Assembly (NCBI RefSeq): GCF_902460415.1
Contig: NZ_CABPTY010000001.1
Coordinates: forward strand, 62,001-126,000
Length of the DNA: 64,000 nt
Source: Campylobacter_A concisus_Y
GTDB taxonomy: Bacteria; Campylobacterota; Campylobacteria; Campylobacterales; Campylobacteraceae
Direction of reading: 5' to 3'
Shown here: positions 50,460-58,650 of the stretch, piece by piece
Layout: each line of letters opens with the position of its first letter
Numbering within the stretch: position 1 is the first letter of the stretch
Notes under the pieces: model-generated
Database searches by the model: none
Told to the model about the DNA's origin: nothing
What the model saw: only the letters and a program-made list of their open reading frames with translations
Translations under genes and position numbers: made by a program

Positions 50460-51521
50460 ATGGCTTTAAAAAAGAGCAAGGTTGCTGAGACTGAAAATGA
50501 GCAAAAGGAAACAGAGCAAGTTGAAAAGCGGGGCGTAGCAAAGCCGCCAGTGCTTTTTAGTAAGACACAAAATTTAATAAAATCGATCGAAAAAAGACTA
50601 AACGCCACCTTGATAACTTACTATAATTCAAATGCTGGTAGCGTTTGCGGCAACGATGCGAGTGCTATGTATGAAATTTTAAAGGGTAAAAAGATAGATA
50701 CTGCTTATCTTTTTATAAAAAGTGACGGCGGAAGCGGTATCGCCGCTCTTAGGATTATCACTACACTTAGAAATTACTGCAAAAATTTAATAGCTCTAAT
50801 ACCTGCAAACTGCGCCTCAGCTGCTACCATGATGGCACTTGGCGCAAATGAGATCGTCATGGGCCCACTTGCCTATCTAACGCCTGTTGATACTTCACTC
50901 AAACACGAGCTTAGCCCGACAAACAAAGGCAATGAGCTTGTGAGTGTTTCGATGGACGAACTTAGTCGTGTGGTCAAGCTTTGGAAAGAGCAAGATAAAG
51001 ATAGGCCAAACGACACAAACCCTTATAACTCACTTTATGAGTATATTCATCCGCTAGTCTTTGGTGCGGTTGACCGTGCTAGCTCGCTATCGCTTAAAAT
51101 TTGCACCGAGCTTCTTAGGTATCACATCGAGGATGACAAAAAGATCGCAGAAATTTCTGAAAGGCTAAATGGTGACTACCCAGCTCATGAATATCCAATC
51201 CTCTTTAGAGAGGCGCACGAGATCGGCCTTCATGTAAAAAAGATGGATGATGATCTAAATGAGATGCTTCAGGAGCTAACGCTACTTTACTCTGAGATGG
51301 GACAGCGAGCTTTTACTGACTATGATGAAAATAGCTACCATGATAACAATATCGCAAATATCATCGAAACAAATGGCAAGCAAATTTACTATCAGATAGA
51401 TAAAGACTGGTTCTACCGCCCTGAAGAGCGCCGCTGGAATGTGATGAATGACGAGAGCTCTTGGCGTAAAAACGAACTAGTAAATGGCAAAATAAAAAAT
51501 ACTATCTATCACTTGTGGTAA
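50460..51521 (+). CDS. ClpP-fold serine protease (SDH_sah/serine dehydrogenase proteinase family)
   Basis: The 353-residue protein lacks a signal peptide and has a ClpP/crotonase-type core: ILKGKKIDTAYLFIKSDGGSG (about 76-96) supplies the oxyanion Gly-Gly, and PANCASAATMMALGANEI (about 118-135) contains the likely nucleophile Ser. A PLAYLTPVD segment follows, then a helical C-terminal half. It fits the SDH_sah group of soluble S49-like proteases. It starts 3 bases after purL and ends 1 base before the TerB-DnaJ gene, so it is in the purine operon. Substrates are unknown. Confidence 0.75.
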   Translation: MALKKSKVAETENEQKETEQVEKRGVAKPPVLFSKTQNLIKSIEKRLNATLITYYNSNAGSVCGNDASAMYEILKGKKIDTAYLFIKSDGGSGIAALRIITTLRNYCKNLIALIPANCASAATMMALGANEIVMGPLAYLTPVDTSLKHELSPTNKGNELVSVSMDELSRVVKLWKEQDKDRPNDTNPYNSLYEYIHPLVFGAVDRASSLSLKICTELLRYHIEDDKKIAEISERLNGDYPAHEYPILFREAHEIGLHVKKMDDDLNEMLQELTLLYSEMGQRAFTDYDENSYHDNNIANIIETNGKQIYYQIDKDWFYRPEERRWNVMNDESSWRKNELVNGKIKNTIYHLW

Positions 51522-51522
51522 T

Positions 51523-52257
51523 ATGTCTGGAGTCCTGTTTTTACTGATATTAGGCGGTGCGATATTTCTCTTTATGAATGTCCAAATAGGTAGTAACCGC
51601 AAGAAACAAGCAGATGTAGATGAGGCTAAATTTCTAGTCTCACTGCTTGCAAAAGTAGCTAAAAGTGACGGCAGAGTTAGCGAGCTAGAGGCTAGGCTGA
51701 TCACTCAAGTGCTAGATGATCTAAGCCAGAAAGTTAGCGGCGTTAGCGGTGTGCGTGAGTATCTAAAAGAGGTTTATAAGAGCCAAAAAGAAAATATAGA
51801 TAACGCCTACGAAACCGCTAGAAACTACAAGAGTGCTTTTAATCTAAACTACGATATATGCGTCGCTAGGCTCACATTTTTTCTAAATTTAGCCTACATC
51901 GATGGAGAATTTAACAAAAGTGAGCAAGATGTTATAAGAAATATCGCTTATGGATTTGGCATTGATAAAGAAACGCTTGATGAGATCATCTTTAAATTTG
52001 ATAGCTTTTATGGCTCAAGATTTGAGGCAAATCCCGATGAAGCTATCCAAGAAAAAGATGCTTTTGAGGTTTTAGGACTTAGCAAAAATGCAAGTTTTGA
52101 TGAGGTAAAAGCTCGTTACAAAGAGCTTGTAAGACAGTATCATCCCGACATTTTAATGGGTAGGGGCGAGAGTAAAGAGGTGATCGAGCGTTCAACTAAA
52201 AAGCTTCAGGAGATAAACGAGGCTTATGGGCGATTAAAAGAGAAATTTGGAGTTTAG
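51523..52257 (+). CDS. TerB-like and J-domain membrane-anchored protein (DjlA-type)
   Basis: The 244-residue protein has an N-terminal membrane helix (about 3-20), a TerB-like helical domain (about 40-165: VSLLAKVAKSDGRVSELE and YIDGEFNKSEQDVI) and a C-terminal J domain (about 178-244) with HPD in VRQYHPDIL. This order matches DjlA, a co-chaperone that stimulates DnaK at the membrane. It begins 1 base after the ClpP-fold protease gene stop and its own stop adjoins the next ATG. C. jejuni also has a dnaJ-like gene between purL and purH. Confidence 0.9.
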   Translation: MSGVLFLLILGGAIFLFMNVQIGSNRKKQADVDEAKFLVSLLAKVAKSDGRVSELEARLITQVLDDLSQKVSGVSGVREYLKEVYKSQKENIDNAYETARNYKSAFNLNYDICVARLTFFLNLAYIDGEFNKSEQDVIRNIAYGFGIDKETLDEIIFKFDSFYGSRFEANPDEAIQEKDAFEVLGLSKNASFDEVKARYKELVRQYHPDILMGRGESKEVIERSTKKLQEINEAYGRLKEKFGV

Positions 52258-52830
52258 ATGAATAAATTTATTATTTTGCTGATAGCGGTGGCTGGCTTTT
52301 GTAATGATTTTAAAGTGGTAAATGTTGATGGAAAAGAGATAAAATTTAAGCTTACGCAAAGTGAGCTTTATCAAGATCAAAGGTTAGTCATCAGCAACTA
52401 CGATGTTAAAGATAGCAATGTGAGCATAATATTTGTCGATAAAGATGGCAACAAGAGCGACATTATGTCAGTTCAAGCAAAAAAATTAAATGAAATTAGT
52501 GAGTATATCTTTTCGTATGATCGTGGCATAAAGGTGATGAAATTTAGTTCGAAAAAGCCGATATGCGAGGCGCTTGAGAAAGATGAACCTGTAAATTTAA
52601 GCGTATTAGATGCACGTTATTTTGATGGCAATCAAATTTCAAGCTATGCCTTTAGCGTTGATATTGTTGGTCAAAAGCGTGAAAACTTTGTAGAGAGAAA
52701 AGACTATTATATAGATGCAGCTGCAAATGTTATGGTTACGCTAGAAGCCTTATCGATAAAGAATATCGCAAAGGATATAAAAATGGGGCAGCTTCTGCTT
52801 GCAAAAGGTATGTGTTTAACAAAAAGATAA
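52258..52830 (+). CDS. Hypothetical exported protein
   Basis: A 190-residue protein with a signal peptide (NKFIILLIAVAGFCN) and a beta-rich mature part. It follows the TerB-DnaJ gene with no gap and precedes purH by 21 bases, so it is translated as part of the same transcript. The mature protein has two Cys (about residues 101 and 187) that could form a disulfide. I do not recognise a family. Confidence 0.6.
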   Translation: MNKFIILLIAVAGFCNDFKVVNVDGKEIKFKLTQSELYQDQRLVISNYDVKDSNVSIIFVDKDGNKSDIMSVQAKKLNEISEYIFSYDRGIKVMKFSSKKPICEALEKDEPVNLSVLDARYFDGNQISSYAFSVDIVGQKRENFVERKDYYIDAAANVMVTLEALSIKNIAKDIKMGQLLLAKGMCLTKR

Positions 52831-52851
52831 AAATTTAATAAAGGAGAAAAA

Positions 52852-54384
52852 ATGAGAGCATTGCTTAGCGTTAGCGATAAAGAGGGCATTGTAGAGTTTG
52901 CAAAGGGGCTAGAAGAGCTTGGCTGGCAGATACTTTCAACTGGTGGCACCTATAAACTTTTAAAGGCTGAGGGCGTCAAAGCCACTGAGGTTAGCGAATT
53001 TACGGCTTCACCTGAGATGTTTGATGGCAGGGTAAAGACGCTTCATCCAAAGATACATGGTGGCATTTTGCATAAGCGCGACGACGCTACACACATGGCT
53101 CAGGCAAAAGAGCATGGTATCGAGGGCATAGACCTAGTTTGCGTAAATTTATATCCATTTAAAGAGACTACCATCAGAACTGATGACTTTGCTGAGATCA
53201 TCGAAAATATTGATATCGGTGGCCCAGCCATGGTAAGAAGTGCTGCTAAAAATTTTAAAGACGTGCTTATAGTTACAAACGTGCTTGACTACGATGAAAT
53301 TTTAAAGCGTCTAAGAGAAAAAAGCGATGATTTTGAGTTTAGAAGATCGCTAATGATAAAGGCATTCGAGCACACAGCGGCATATGATAGCATGATCGCA
53401 AACTATATGAATGATAGATTTAATGGCGGTTTTGGCGATGCTAGATTTATCGTGGGAAGCAAGGTTTTTGACACGAGATACGGCGAAAATCCACACCAAA
53501 AAGGCGCACTTTATGAGTTTGATTATTTCTTCACAAACAATTTTAGAGCTCTAAAAGGCGAGGCAAGTTTCAATAATATGACCGATATAAATGGTGCCTT
53601 AATGCTAGCAACTAGCTTTGATGACGCGCCAGCTGTGGCTATCATCAAGCACGCTAACCCTTGCGGTTTTGCGGTAAAAGATACTTTGCTTGAGAGCTAC
53701 GTGGCAGCGCTTAAGTGCGATCCGATCTCAGCATACGGCGGCGTGGTAGCAATAAATGGCACACTTGATGAAAAACTAGCTAAAAAGATAAATGAAATTT
53801 ACGTTGAGGTAATAATCGCTGCAAATGTTGATGAAGCAGCTCTTAAAGTATTTGAGAGCAAAAAACGTATCAAAATTTTCACTCAAGACAATAAATTTTT
53901 AGTTCGCTCAAATGATAAATTTGACTTTAAGCACGTTGATGGTGGATTTGTATTTCAAGAAAGAGACTATGTAAAAGACGAAGAGCTTGAAAATATGAAG
54001 CAAATGAGTAAGAAATTTGCAACTGGTAGTGAGCTAAAAGATGCTCAGATCGCGTGGAAAGTAGCTGCGCTAACGAAGAGCAACTGCGTAGTTTATGTAA
54101 AAGATGGTGCGATGGTAGCTATTGGCATGGGTATGACAAGCCGTGTGGATGCTGCTCGTGCAGCCGTGGCAAAGGCAAAAGAGCTAAAGATCGATCTAAG
54201 CGGCTGCGTGCTAGCTAGTGAGGCGTTCTTCCCATTTAGAGATAGCATTGACATCGCTAGTAAGGTCGGCGTAAAATGCGTTATAGAGCCAGGTGGTAGC
54301 ATCAGAGATGATGAGGTGATAGAGGCTGCCGATGAGCATGGCATGTCGCTATACTTTACTGGCGTTAGACACTTTTTACACTAA
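52852..54384 (+). CDS. purH: Bifunctional AICAR transformylase/IMP cyclohydrolase PurH
   Basis: PurH performs the last two steps of purine synthesis. The 510-residue product has the N-terminal cyclohydrolase domain (SVSDKEGIVEFA, then STGGTYKLL and DGRVKTLHPKIHGG) and the C-terminal transformylase domain with KHANPCGFAV and SEAFFPFRDSI. AAAGGAGAAAA precedes the ATG. A strong hairpin ends the operon 6 bases after the stop. Confidence 0.97.
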   Translation: MRALLSVSDKEGIVEFAKGLEELGWQILSTGGTYKLLKAEGVKATEVSEFTASPEMFDGRVKTLHPKIHGGILHKRDDATHMAQAKEHGIEGIDLVCVNLYPFKETTIRTDDFAEIIENIDIGGPAMVRSAAKNFKDVLIVTNVLDYDEILKRLREKSDDFEFRRSLMIKAFEHTAAYDSMIANYMNDRFNGGFGDARFIVGSKVFDTRYGENPHQKGALYEFDYFFTNNFRALKGEASFNNMTDINGALMLATSFDDAPAVAIIKHANPCGFAVKDTLLESYVAALKCDPISAYGGVVAINGTLDEKLAKKINEIYVEVIIAANVDEAALKVFESKKRIKIFTQDNKFLVRSNDKFDFKHVDGGFVFQERDYVKDEELENMKQMSKKFATGSELKDAQIAWKVAALTKSNCVVYVKDGAMVAIGMGMTSRVDAARAAVAKAKELKIDLSGCVLASEAFFPFRDSIDIASKVGVKCVIEPGGSIRDDEVIEAADEHGMSLYFTGVRHFLH

Positions 54385-54389
54385 AATTT

Positions 54390-54405
54390 AGGGGCGCTTG
54401 CCCCT
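54390..54405 (+). terminator. Intrinsic terminator after purH
   Basis: AGGGGC pairs with GCCCCT around a 4-base loop and is followed by TTCTT. This GC-rich stem stands out in AT-rich DNA and closes the purL-purH transcription unit. Confidence 0.75.
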
Positions 54406-54434
54406 TTCTTCACACTTTATAACTTTAATTTTCG

Positions 54435-54440
54435 TATAAT
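54435..54440 (+). promoter_or_regulatory. Probable msrAB promoter, -10
   Basis: TATAAT lies 25 bases before the msrAB ATG (54465), after the purH terminator and with AAAGGAGAT as the ribosome site between. Confidence 0.55.
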
Positions 54441-54464
54441 CTTTCAAAAACGAAAGGAGATAGA

Positions 54465-55505
54465 ATGAAAAATATCTTAAAATTTATCTTAATGGTGGCA
54501 GTGTTTTTTGGTCTAAATTTGATGGCAAAAGATGAGCTTATAAAGGAGCAGACGATGGCAGGGCAAAATTTAAAAGAAATTTATCTAGCAGGTGGTTGCT
54601 TTTGGGGTATGCAGGGATATTTTAAAAAGATATTTGGCGTAGTGGATACAAAGGTAGGCTACGCAAATGGCAAGAGCGAAAATACTAGCTACCGCGAGCT
54701 TCATGAGAGCGATCATGCCGAGACACTTTATGTAAAATATGACGAAAATAGAGTCGCTTTGGCTGAAATTTTGGCTCACTTTTTTAGAGTGATCGATCCG
54801 ACCTCATTAAACAAACAAGGCAATGACATAGGTAGGCAGTATAGAAGCGGAATTTACTATGTTAGCGAAAGTGATCTGCCAACGATAGAGAGCTTTATGA
54901 AAATAGAGCAAAAGAAATTTAAAGATAAGATCGTGGTTGAGGTGGCGCCACTTAAAAATTTCGTCTTAGGTGAGGAGTATCATCAAGACTATCTTGATAA
55001 AAATCCTTTTGGATATTGTCACATCGACCTAGGTTTAGCTGATAAACCGCTTTACGATGAGGCGAAATTTAAGCCGCTTAGTAAAGATGAGCTAAAGAAA
55101 AATTTAAGTAGCGAGCAGTATGCTGTGACACAAGAAGCGGCGACTGAGAGGCCATTTAGCAGTGAGTATGATAAATTTGATCAAAAAGGCATTTATGTAG
55201 ATATAACGAGTGGAAAGCCACTTTTCTCAAGTGCAGATAAATTTGATGCAGGATGTGGCTGGCCAAGCTTTACAAAGCCTATCACGACAACAGCTCTTTC
55301 ATATAAGGAGGATAACTCGTTTATGATGAAAAGGGTCGAAGTTAAGTCTCAAAATAGTGACGCGCACCTTGGGCATGTTTTTGACGATGGTCCAAGCGAT
55401 AAGGGTGGGCTAAGATATTGTATAAATGGTGCTAGCCTTAAATTTATACCACTTGAAGATATGGCTAGGCTTGGATACGAGGAATTTATACCTTATGTAA
55501 AATAG
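54465..55505 (+). CDS. msrAB: Exported methionine sulfoxide reductase MsrA-MsrB fusion
   Basis: The 346-residue protein has a signal peptide (about 1-21, ending LNLMA), an MsrA domain with GCFWG at 44-48 (catalytic Cys45), and an MsrB domain with GCGWPSF and the catalytic RYCINGASLKF near the C-terminus. It should repair both S and R sulfoxides of methionine in periplasmic proteins. The MsrB part lacks the two CxxC zinc pairs, so it is the zinc-free type. It has its own promoter and stands alone. Confidence 0.94.
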   Translation: MKNILKFILMVAVFFGLNLMAKDELIKEQTMAGQNLKEIYLAGGCFWGMQGYFKKIFGVVDTKVGYANGKSENTSYRELHESDHAETLYVKYDENRVALAEILAHFFRVIDPTSLNKQGNDIGRQYRSGIYYVSESDLPTIESFMKIEQKKFKDKIVVEVAPLKNFVLGEEYHQDYLDKNPFGYCHIDLGLADKPLYDEAKFKPLSKDELKKNLSSEQYAVTQEAATERPFSSEYDKFDQKGIYVDITSGKPLFSSADKFDAGCGWPSFTKPITTTALSYKEDNSFMMKRVEVKSQNSDAHLGHVFDDGPSDKGGLRYCINGASLKFIPLEDMARLGYEEFIPYVK

Positions 55506-55548
55506 CTTTTGTTGAAGCAAATCAATAGTTTGAAAAGTTTAATCAGAG

Positions 55549-55554
55549 TATAAT
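55549..55554 (+). promoter_or_regulatory. Probable promoter of the DUF2249-like gene, -10
   Basis: TATAAT 25 bases before the ATG at 55579, with AAAAGGAG between, points to an independent transcription unit covering the next three genes. Confidence 0.5.
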
Positions 55555-55578
55555 TTTCCAAAATTAAAAGGAGAAAAA

Positions 55579-55917
55579 ATGAGCGATTTTTTCAAAAATG
55601 CGGAGCAGTTTAATGTCGATGGTGCAACTGTGCCATTTTATAAATTTAATGAAAATGGTGTAAATTTTGTTGGCTTTGACTCACGTCCTTGCATACCGCC
55701 AGAGCCAATGGTCAATGCATTAATCGCTATTAAATTTGCTGATAAAAACACAAAAATTATGATGCTAAATCATAAATTTCCAGCTGGTCTTATACCAAAG
55801 ATAGATAAGAGCTTTGATATAGAGCGTGAAGATATAGATGGTGGGGCTGTAAAGATGATTTTTAGCCTAAAAGACGGTGCAAACATAGAAGACGTAGATA
55901 CGAGTCTTTGCCACTAA
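55579..55917 (+). CDS. DUF2249-like small protein
   Basis: A 112-residue cytosolic protein. Residues about 30-105 follow the DUF2249 outline: GFDSRPCIPPEPMVNALIAI matches the family's D-x-R-x-x-PPEP start, MMLNHKFPAGLIPKID matches the central loop, and DGGAVKMIFSLKD the last strand. The function of DUF2249 proteins is unknown, although they are often encoded near genes for nitrogen oxide metabolism and DUF59 proteins. Its stop is followed after 1 base by the membrane protein gene. Confidence 0.55.
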   Translation: MSDFFKNAEQFNVDGATVPFYKFNENGVNFVGFDSRPCIPPEPMVNALIAIKFADKNTKIMMLNHKFPAGLIPKIDKSFDIEREDIDGGAVKMIFSLKDGANIEDVDTSLCH

Positions 55918-55918
55918 G

Positions 55919-57109
55919 ATGCTTTTAAATACTTACGCACCACCATTTAAGTTAGTCGGTGGATATTTTATTGCTGGGATTTTCTTTTTAGCATTAAGTG
56001 TGCCGGCATTCTTTTATGCAGATTTTGATGCTATCAGCTCACTAAATACAGCTGGTTTTTTGCATATATTTTTTGTTGGCTTTGTTATGAGCATTATCAT
56101 CGGAGCACTTTATCAGCTAACTTCAGTCATCTTAGAAAAGCCGTTTTTTACAGCAAAAGGTGCTATTTTAAATTTGGCTATTTTTTGTCTATCATTGCTG
56201 GGCATGTGCTACGGGATGTTATTTACTGAGGCTAAAATTTTACAAATTAGTGGAGTTTTGCTTTTTTGCTCGCTTGCTTTTTTTGCTACGACTTACGCAT
56301 TAAGCTTTATGGATAATGAAAAAAAGAGCTTTGCGGCCTTTGCACTTTTTGTTTCAGCTATCTTTTTGGTAATTGGAATAACGCTTGGTTTTTGCTTGCT
56401 TATGATACTTAGTGGCACGCTGATGCTTGATTTTGAGATGACACTAAAATTTCACGTCTATTTTGTGCTAGGTTTTGTATTTCTTGTGATACTTGGAGCT
56501 GCTAGCGTACTCTTACCTATGTTTGCATTGGCTCACGATCTAAAATTTACACTTAGCAAAGCCTCGCTAACATGCTATATTTTGGGAGGTATCTTACTAG
56601 CTTTTAATGAAAATTTGTCTGTTTTGTCAATATGTGTGGCAGCTTTACTTTTTATAGCTCAAGCACTTTATATTTTAAAAAAACGCGTTAGAAAGGCGTA
56701 TGATTACTGGAATGTAAATATCGTACTTTCACTGGTGGCTTTACTTGGTGCTGCTGTTTTTATAGCTTTGGATAAATTAAATTTAGCTGCATATTTTTTA
56801 ATATATGGCTTTTTGTTTGCTTTTATTGTAGCTCATCTTTACAAGATCGCACCATTTCTCATATGGTATCACTACGTAGCGCCTTTTGTCGGAAAGGTAA
56901 AAGTGCCACTTCTTGATGCCATGATACTAAAAAAGATAGCTTATTTTGGTATAGCTTTTAATGCTATCTCGCTTCTTTGCTATCTTCTCTCAACTTGCTT
57001 TGAACTAGAAATTTTAGTACAAGCTGGTATGATGTTTATAGCTCTTAGTATAGTTTTACTATCAATAAATATAATAAATATTTTTAGATTTACTGGTTTT
57101 AAAGGATAA
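55919..57109 (+). CDS. Polytopic membrane protein, heme-copper-oxidase/NnrS-like pattern
   Basis: The 396-residue protein has about twelve hydrophobic segments. Two repeats of the form H-x-x-F/Y-x-x-GF...GA are visible, LHIFFVGFVMSIIIGALYQL near residue 48 and FHVYFVLGFVFLVILGAASV near 180, and HLYKIAPFLIWYHYVAPF lies near 305. Intramembrane histidines in such settings are a mark of heme- or copper-binding proteins such as the oxidase subunit I and NnrS families, but I cannot place it with certainty. It lies between the DUF2249-like and DUF59 genes in one operon. Confidence 0.5.
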   Translation: MLLNTYAPPFKLVGGYFIAGIFFLALSVPAFFYADFDAISSLNTAGFLHIFFVGFVMSIIIGALYQLTSVILEKPFFTAKGAILNLAIFCLSLLGMCYGMLFTEAKILQISGVLLFCSLAFFATTYALSFMDNEKKSFAAFALFVSAIFLVIGITLGFCLLMILSGTLMLDFEMTLKFHVYFVLGFVFLVILGAASVLLPMFALAHDLKFTLSKASLTCYILGGILLAFNENLSVLSICVAALLFIAQALYILKKRVRKAYDYWNVNIVLSLVALLGAAVFIALDKLNLAAYFLIYGFLFAFIVAHLYKIAPFLIWYHYVAPFVGKVKVPLLDAMILKKIAYFGIAFNAISLLCYLLSTCFELEILVQAGMMFIALSIVLLSINIINIFRFTGFKG

Positions 57110-57112
57110 AAA

Positions 57113-57406
57113 ATGAAAGAAAAAATTTATAACGCACTGTCAAATATCGTTGATCCAGAAGTTGGCTTTGATATCGTTTCGCTTGGACTTATATACGATG
57201 CGAGCTGCGATGAAAATGGCAAAGCAAAAGTTACTATGACGCTTTCAACCAAATCTTGCCCGCTACACGAAATGATACTTGGTTGGGTAGAGACTGCTGT
57301 ACTTGATATAGAAGGTGTCAAAGAGTGTGAGATCGATCTTGTCTGGGAGCCTGAATGGAATATACAAATGGCAAGTGATTTTGTAAAAGCACAACTTGGA
57401 GTTTAA
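57113..57406 (+). CDS. DUF59/MIP18-family metal-sulfur cluster assembly factor
   Basis: The 97-residue protein has the DUF59 signature: NIVDPEVGFDIVSLGLIYD at about 10-29, KVTMTLSTKSCPLHEMIL with a conserved Cys, and VELDLVWEPEWN-like sequence near the end (ECEIDLVWEPEWN). Proteins of this kind (SufT, PaaD, MIP18) help in iron-sulfur cluster maturation. It is the third gene of the trio, 3 bases after the membrane protein gene. Confidence 0.9.
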   Translation: MKEKIYNALSNIVDPEVGFDIVSLGLIYDASCDENGKAKVTMTLSTKSCPLHEMILGWVETAVLDIEGVKECEIDLVWEPEWNIQMASDFVKAQLGV

Positions 57407-57450
57407 ATTTTTAAGTTTTTAGATTTGAAAGTTTGTAAATTTCTAATAAG

Positions 57451-57472
57451 CTAGAGAGCAAAAGCTCTCTAG
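57451..57472. terminator. Terminator between DUF59 gene and ftsZ
   Basis: A perfect 9-bp stem (CTAGAGAGC / GCTCTCTAG) with an AAAA loop lies between the convergent stops at 57406 and 57497. Modest T-richness follows on the plus side. Confidence 0.75.
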
Positions 57473-57496
57473 AAATTTTAAGGAGTTTGTTTTTTG

Positions 57497-58636
57497 TTAG
57501 TCCATTTGATGACGCATAAATGATGGCACATCAAGCTGTGACATATAGTCTTCGTCATATCCACCACTAACTTTTTTAAGTCTTAATATACGTTCTTTTT
57601 TTATGATATCGTTTACATTAGAAGTTTGCACTTCATCTTTTTTTTCAGTTTCTTTTTGTGAGCTTTGAAAACCTGTGGCTATTATTGTAACTTCAACCTT
57701 ATTATCTTCTATTTTGTCATCAGTTGTTGTACCAAATATAATTTCAGCATCTTCATCTGCTGCCTCATGAATAATGCTCATCGCATTATTGATATCAGCT
57801 AGTGGGCAACTAGGGCTTATTCTAAAATGAACTAAAATACCAAATGCGCCATTTATTGTCATATTATCAAGAAGTGGTGATTGTATAGCATTTTTTATAG
57901 CTTCTTGTGCTGCATCTTCGCCACTTGCTTCGCCAACACCCATTAAAGCTAGTCCTCTATGGCTCATAATCGTTCTGACGTCTGCAAAGTCTAGATTTAT
58001 ATCGCTTTTTCCTGAATCAAGCACGATCGTGCTCATACCATTGACGGCTCTTGCAAGTACTTCATCAACCATTTCAAAGCTTTCTTTTATGCCAGCATTT
58101 TTATCAATTAATGTTAGGAGCTTATCATTTGGAATGACAACAATAGAATCGCTTTCTTTTCTGAGCTCTTCAAGACCACAATCAGCCAGTTTTCTACGTT
58201 TTTTTCCTTCAAACATAAAAGGCATAGTAACAACCGCAACTGTTAGTGCACCAATATCTTTTGCAGCTTGAGCAACTACTGGAGCAGCACCTGTACCAGT
58301 TCCACCACCAAGTCCTGTACCGATAAAAACTATATCTGATGTCTCAAGTGCACTTTTTACTTCATCGTAGCTCTCTTCAGCAGCAGCTTTTCCTATTTCA
58401 GGTCTCATGCCTGCACCTAGACCTTTTGTTGTTTTCTCGCCTAGTTGAATTTTTGTATGTGCAAGAGAATTTTCAAGAGCCTTAGCATCTGTATTGGCAA
58501 CAATAAGATCTATATTTAAATTCGGATTAACTCTTATTATATGGTTGACCATATTGCCACCACCTCCACCTACACCTACGACCTTTATCTTTGCACCATA
58601 GATGCTTTTATTTTCTTCTACTGTGAAGCTACTCAT
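57497..58636 (-). CDS. ftsZ: Cell division protein FtsZ
   Basis: The tubulin homologue that forms the division ring. The 379-residue protein has GVGGGGGNMVNH at 21-32, the GTP-binding signature GGGTGTG at 110-116, and the C-terminal peptide DVPSFMRHQ that binds FtsA. A disordered linker rich in Lys and Glu lies before it. It is 14 bases downstream of ftsA in the unit ppiD-ftsA-ftsZ. Confidence 0.98.
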   Translation of the reverse strand: MSSFTVEENKSIYGAKIKVVGVGGGGGNMVNHIIRVNPNLNIDLIVANTDAKALENSLAHTKIQLGEKTTKGLGAGMRPEIGKAAAEESYDEVKSALETSDIVFIGTGLGGGTGTGAAPVVAQAAKDIGALTVAVVTMPFMFEGKKRRKLADCGLEELRKESDSIVVIPNDKLLTLIDKNAGIKESFEMVDEVLARAVNGMSTIVLDSGKSDINLDFADVRTIMSHRGLALMGVGEASGEDAAQEAIKNAIQSPLLDNMTINGAFGILVHFRISPSCPLADINNAMSIIHEAADEDAEIIFGTTTDDKIEDNKVEVTIIATGFQSSQKETEKKDEVQTSNVNDIIKKERILRLKKVSGGYDEDYMSQLDVPSFMRHQMD

Positions 58637-58650
58637 TTTTGAAATTCTCC

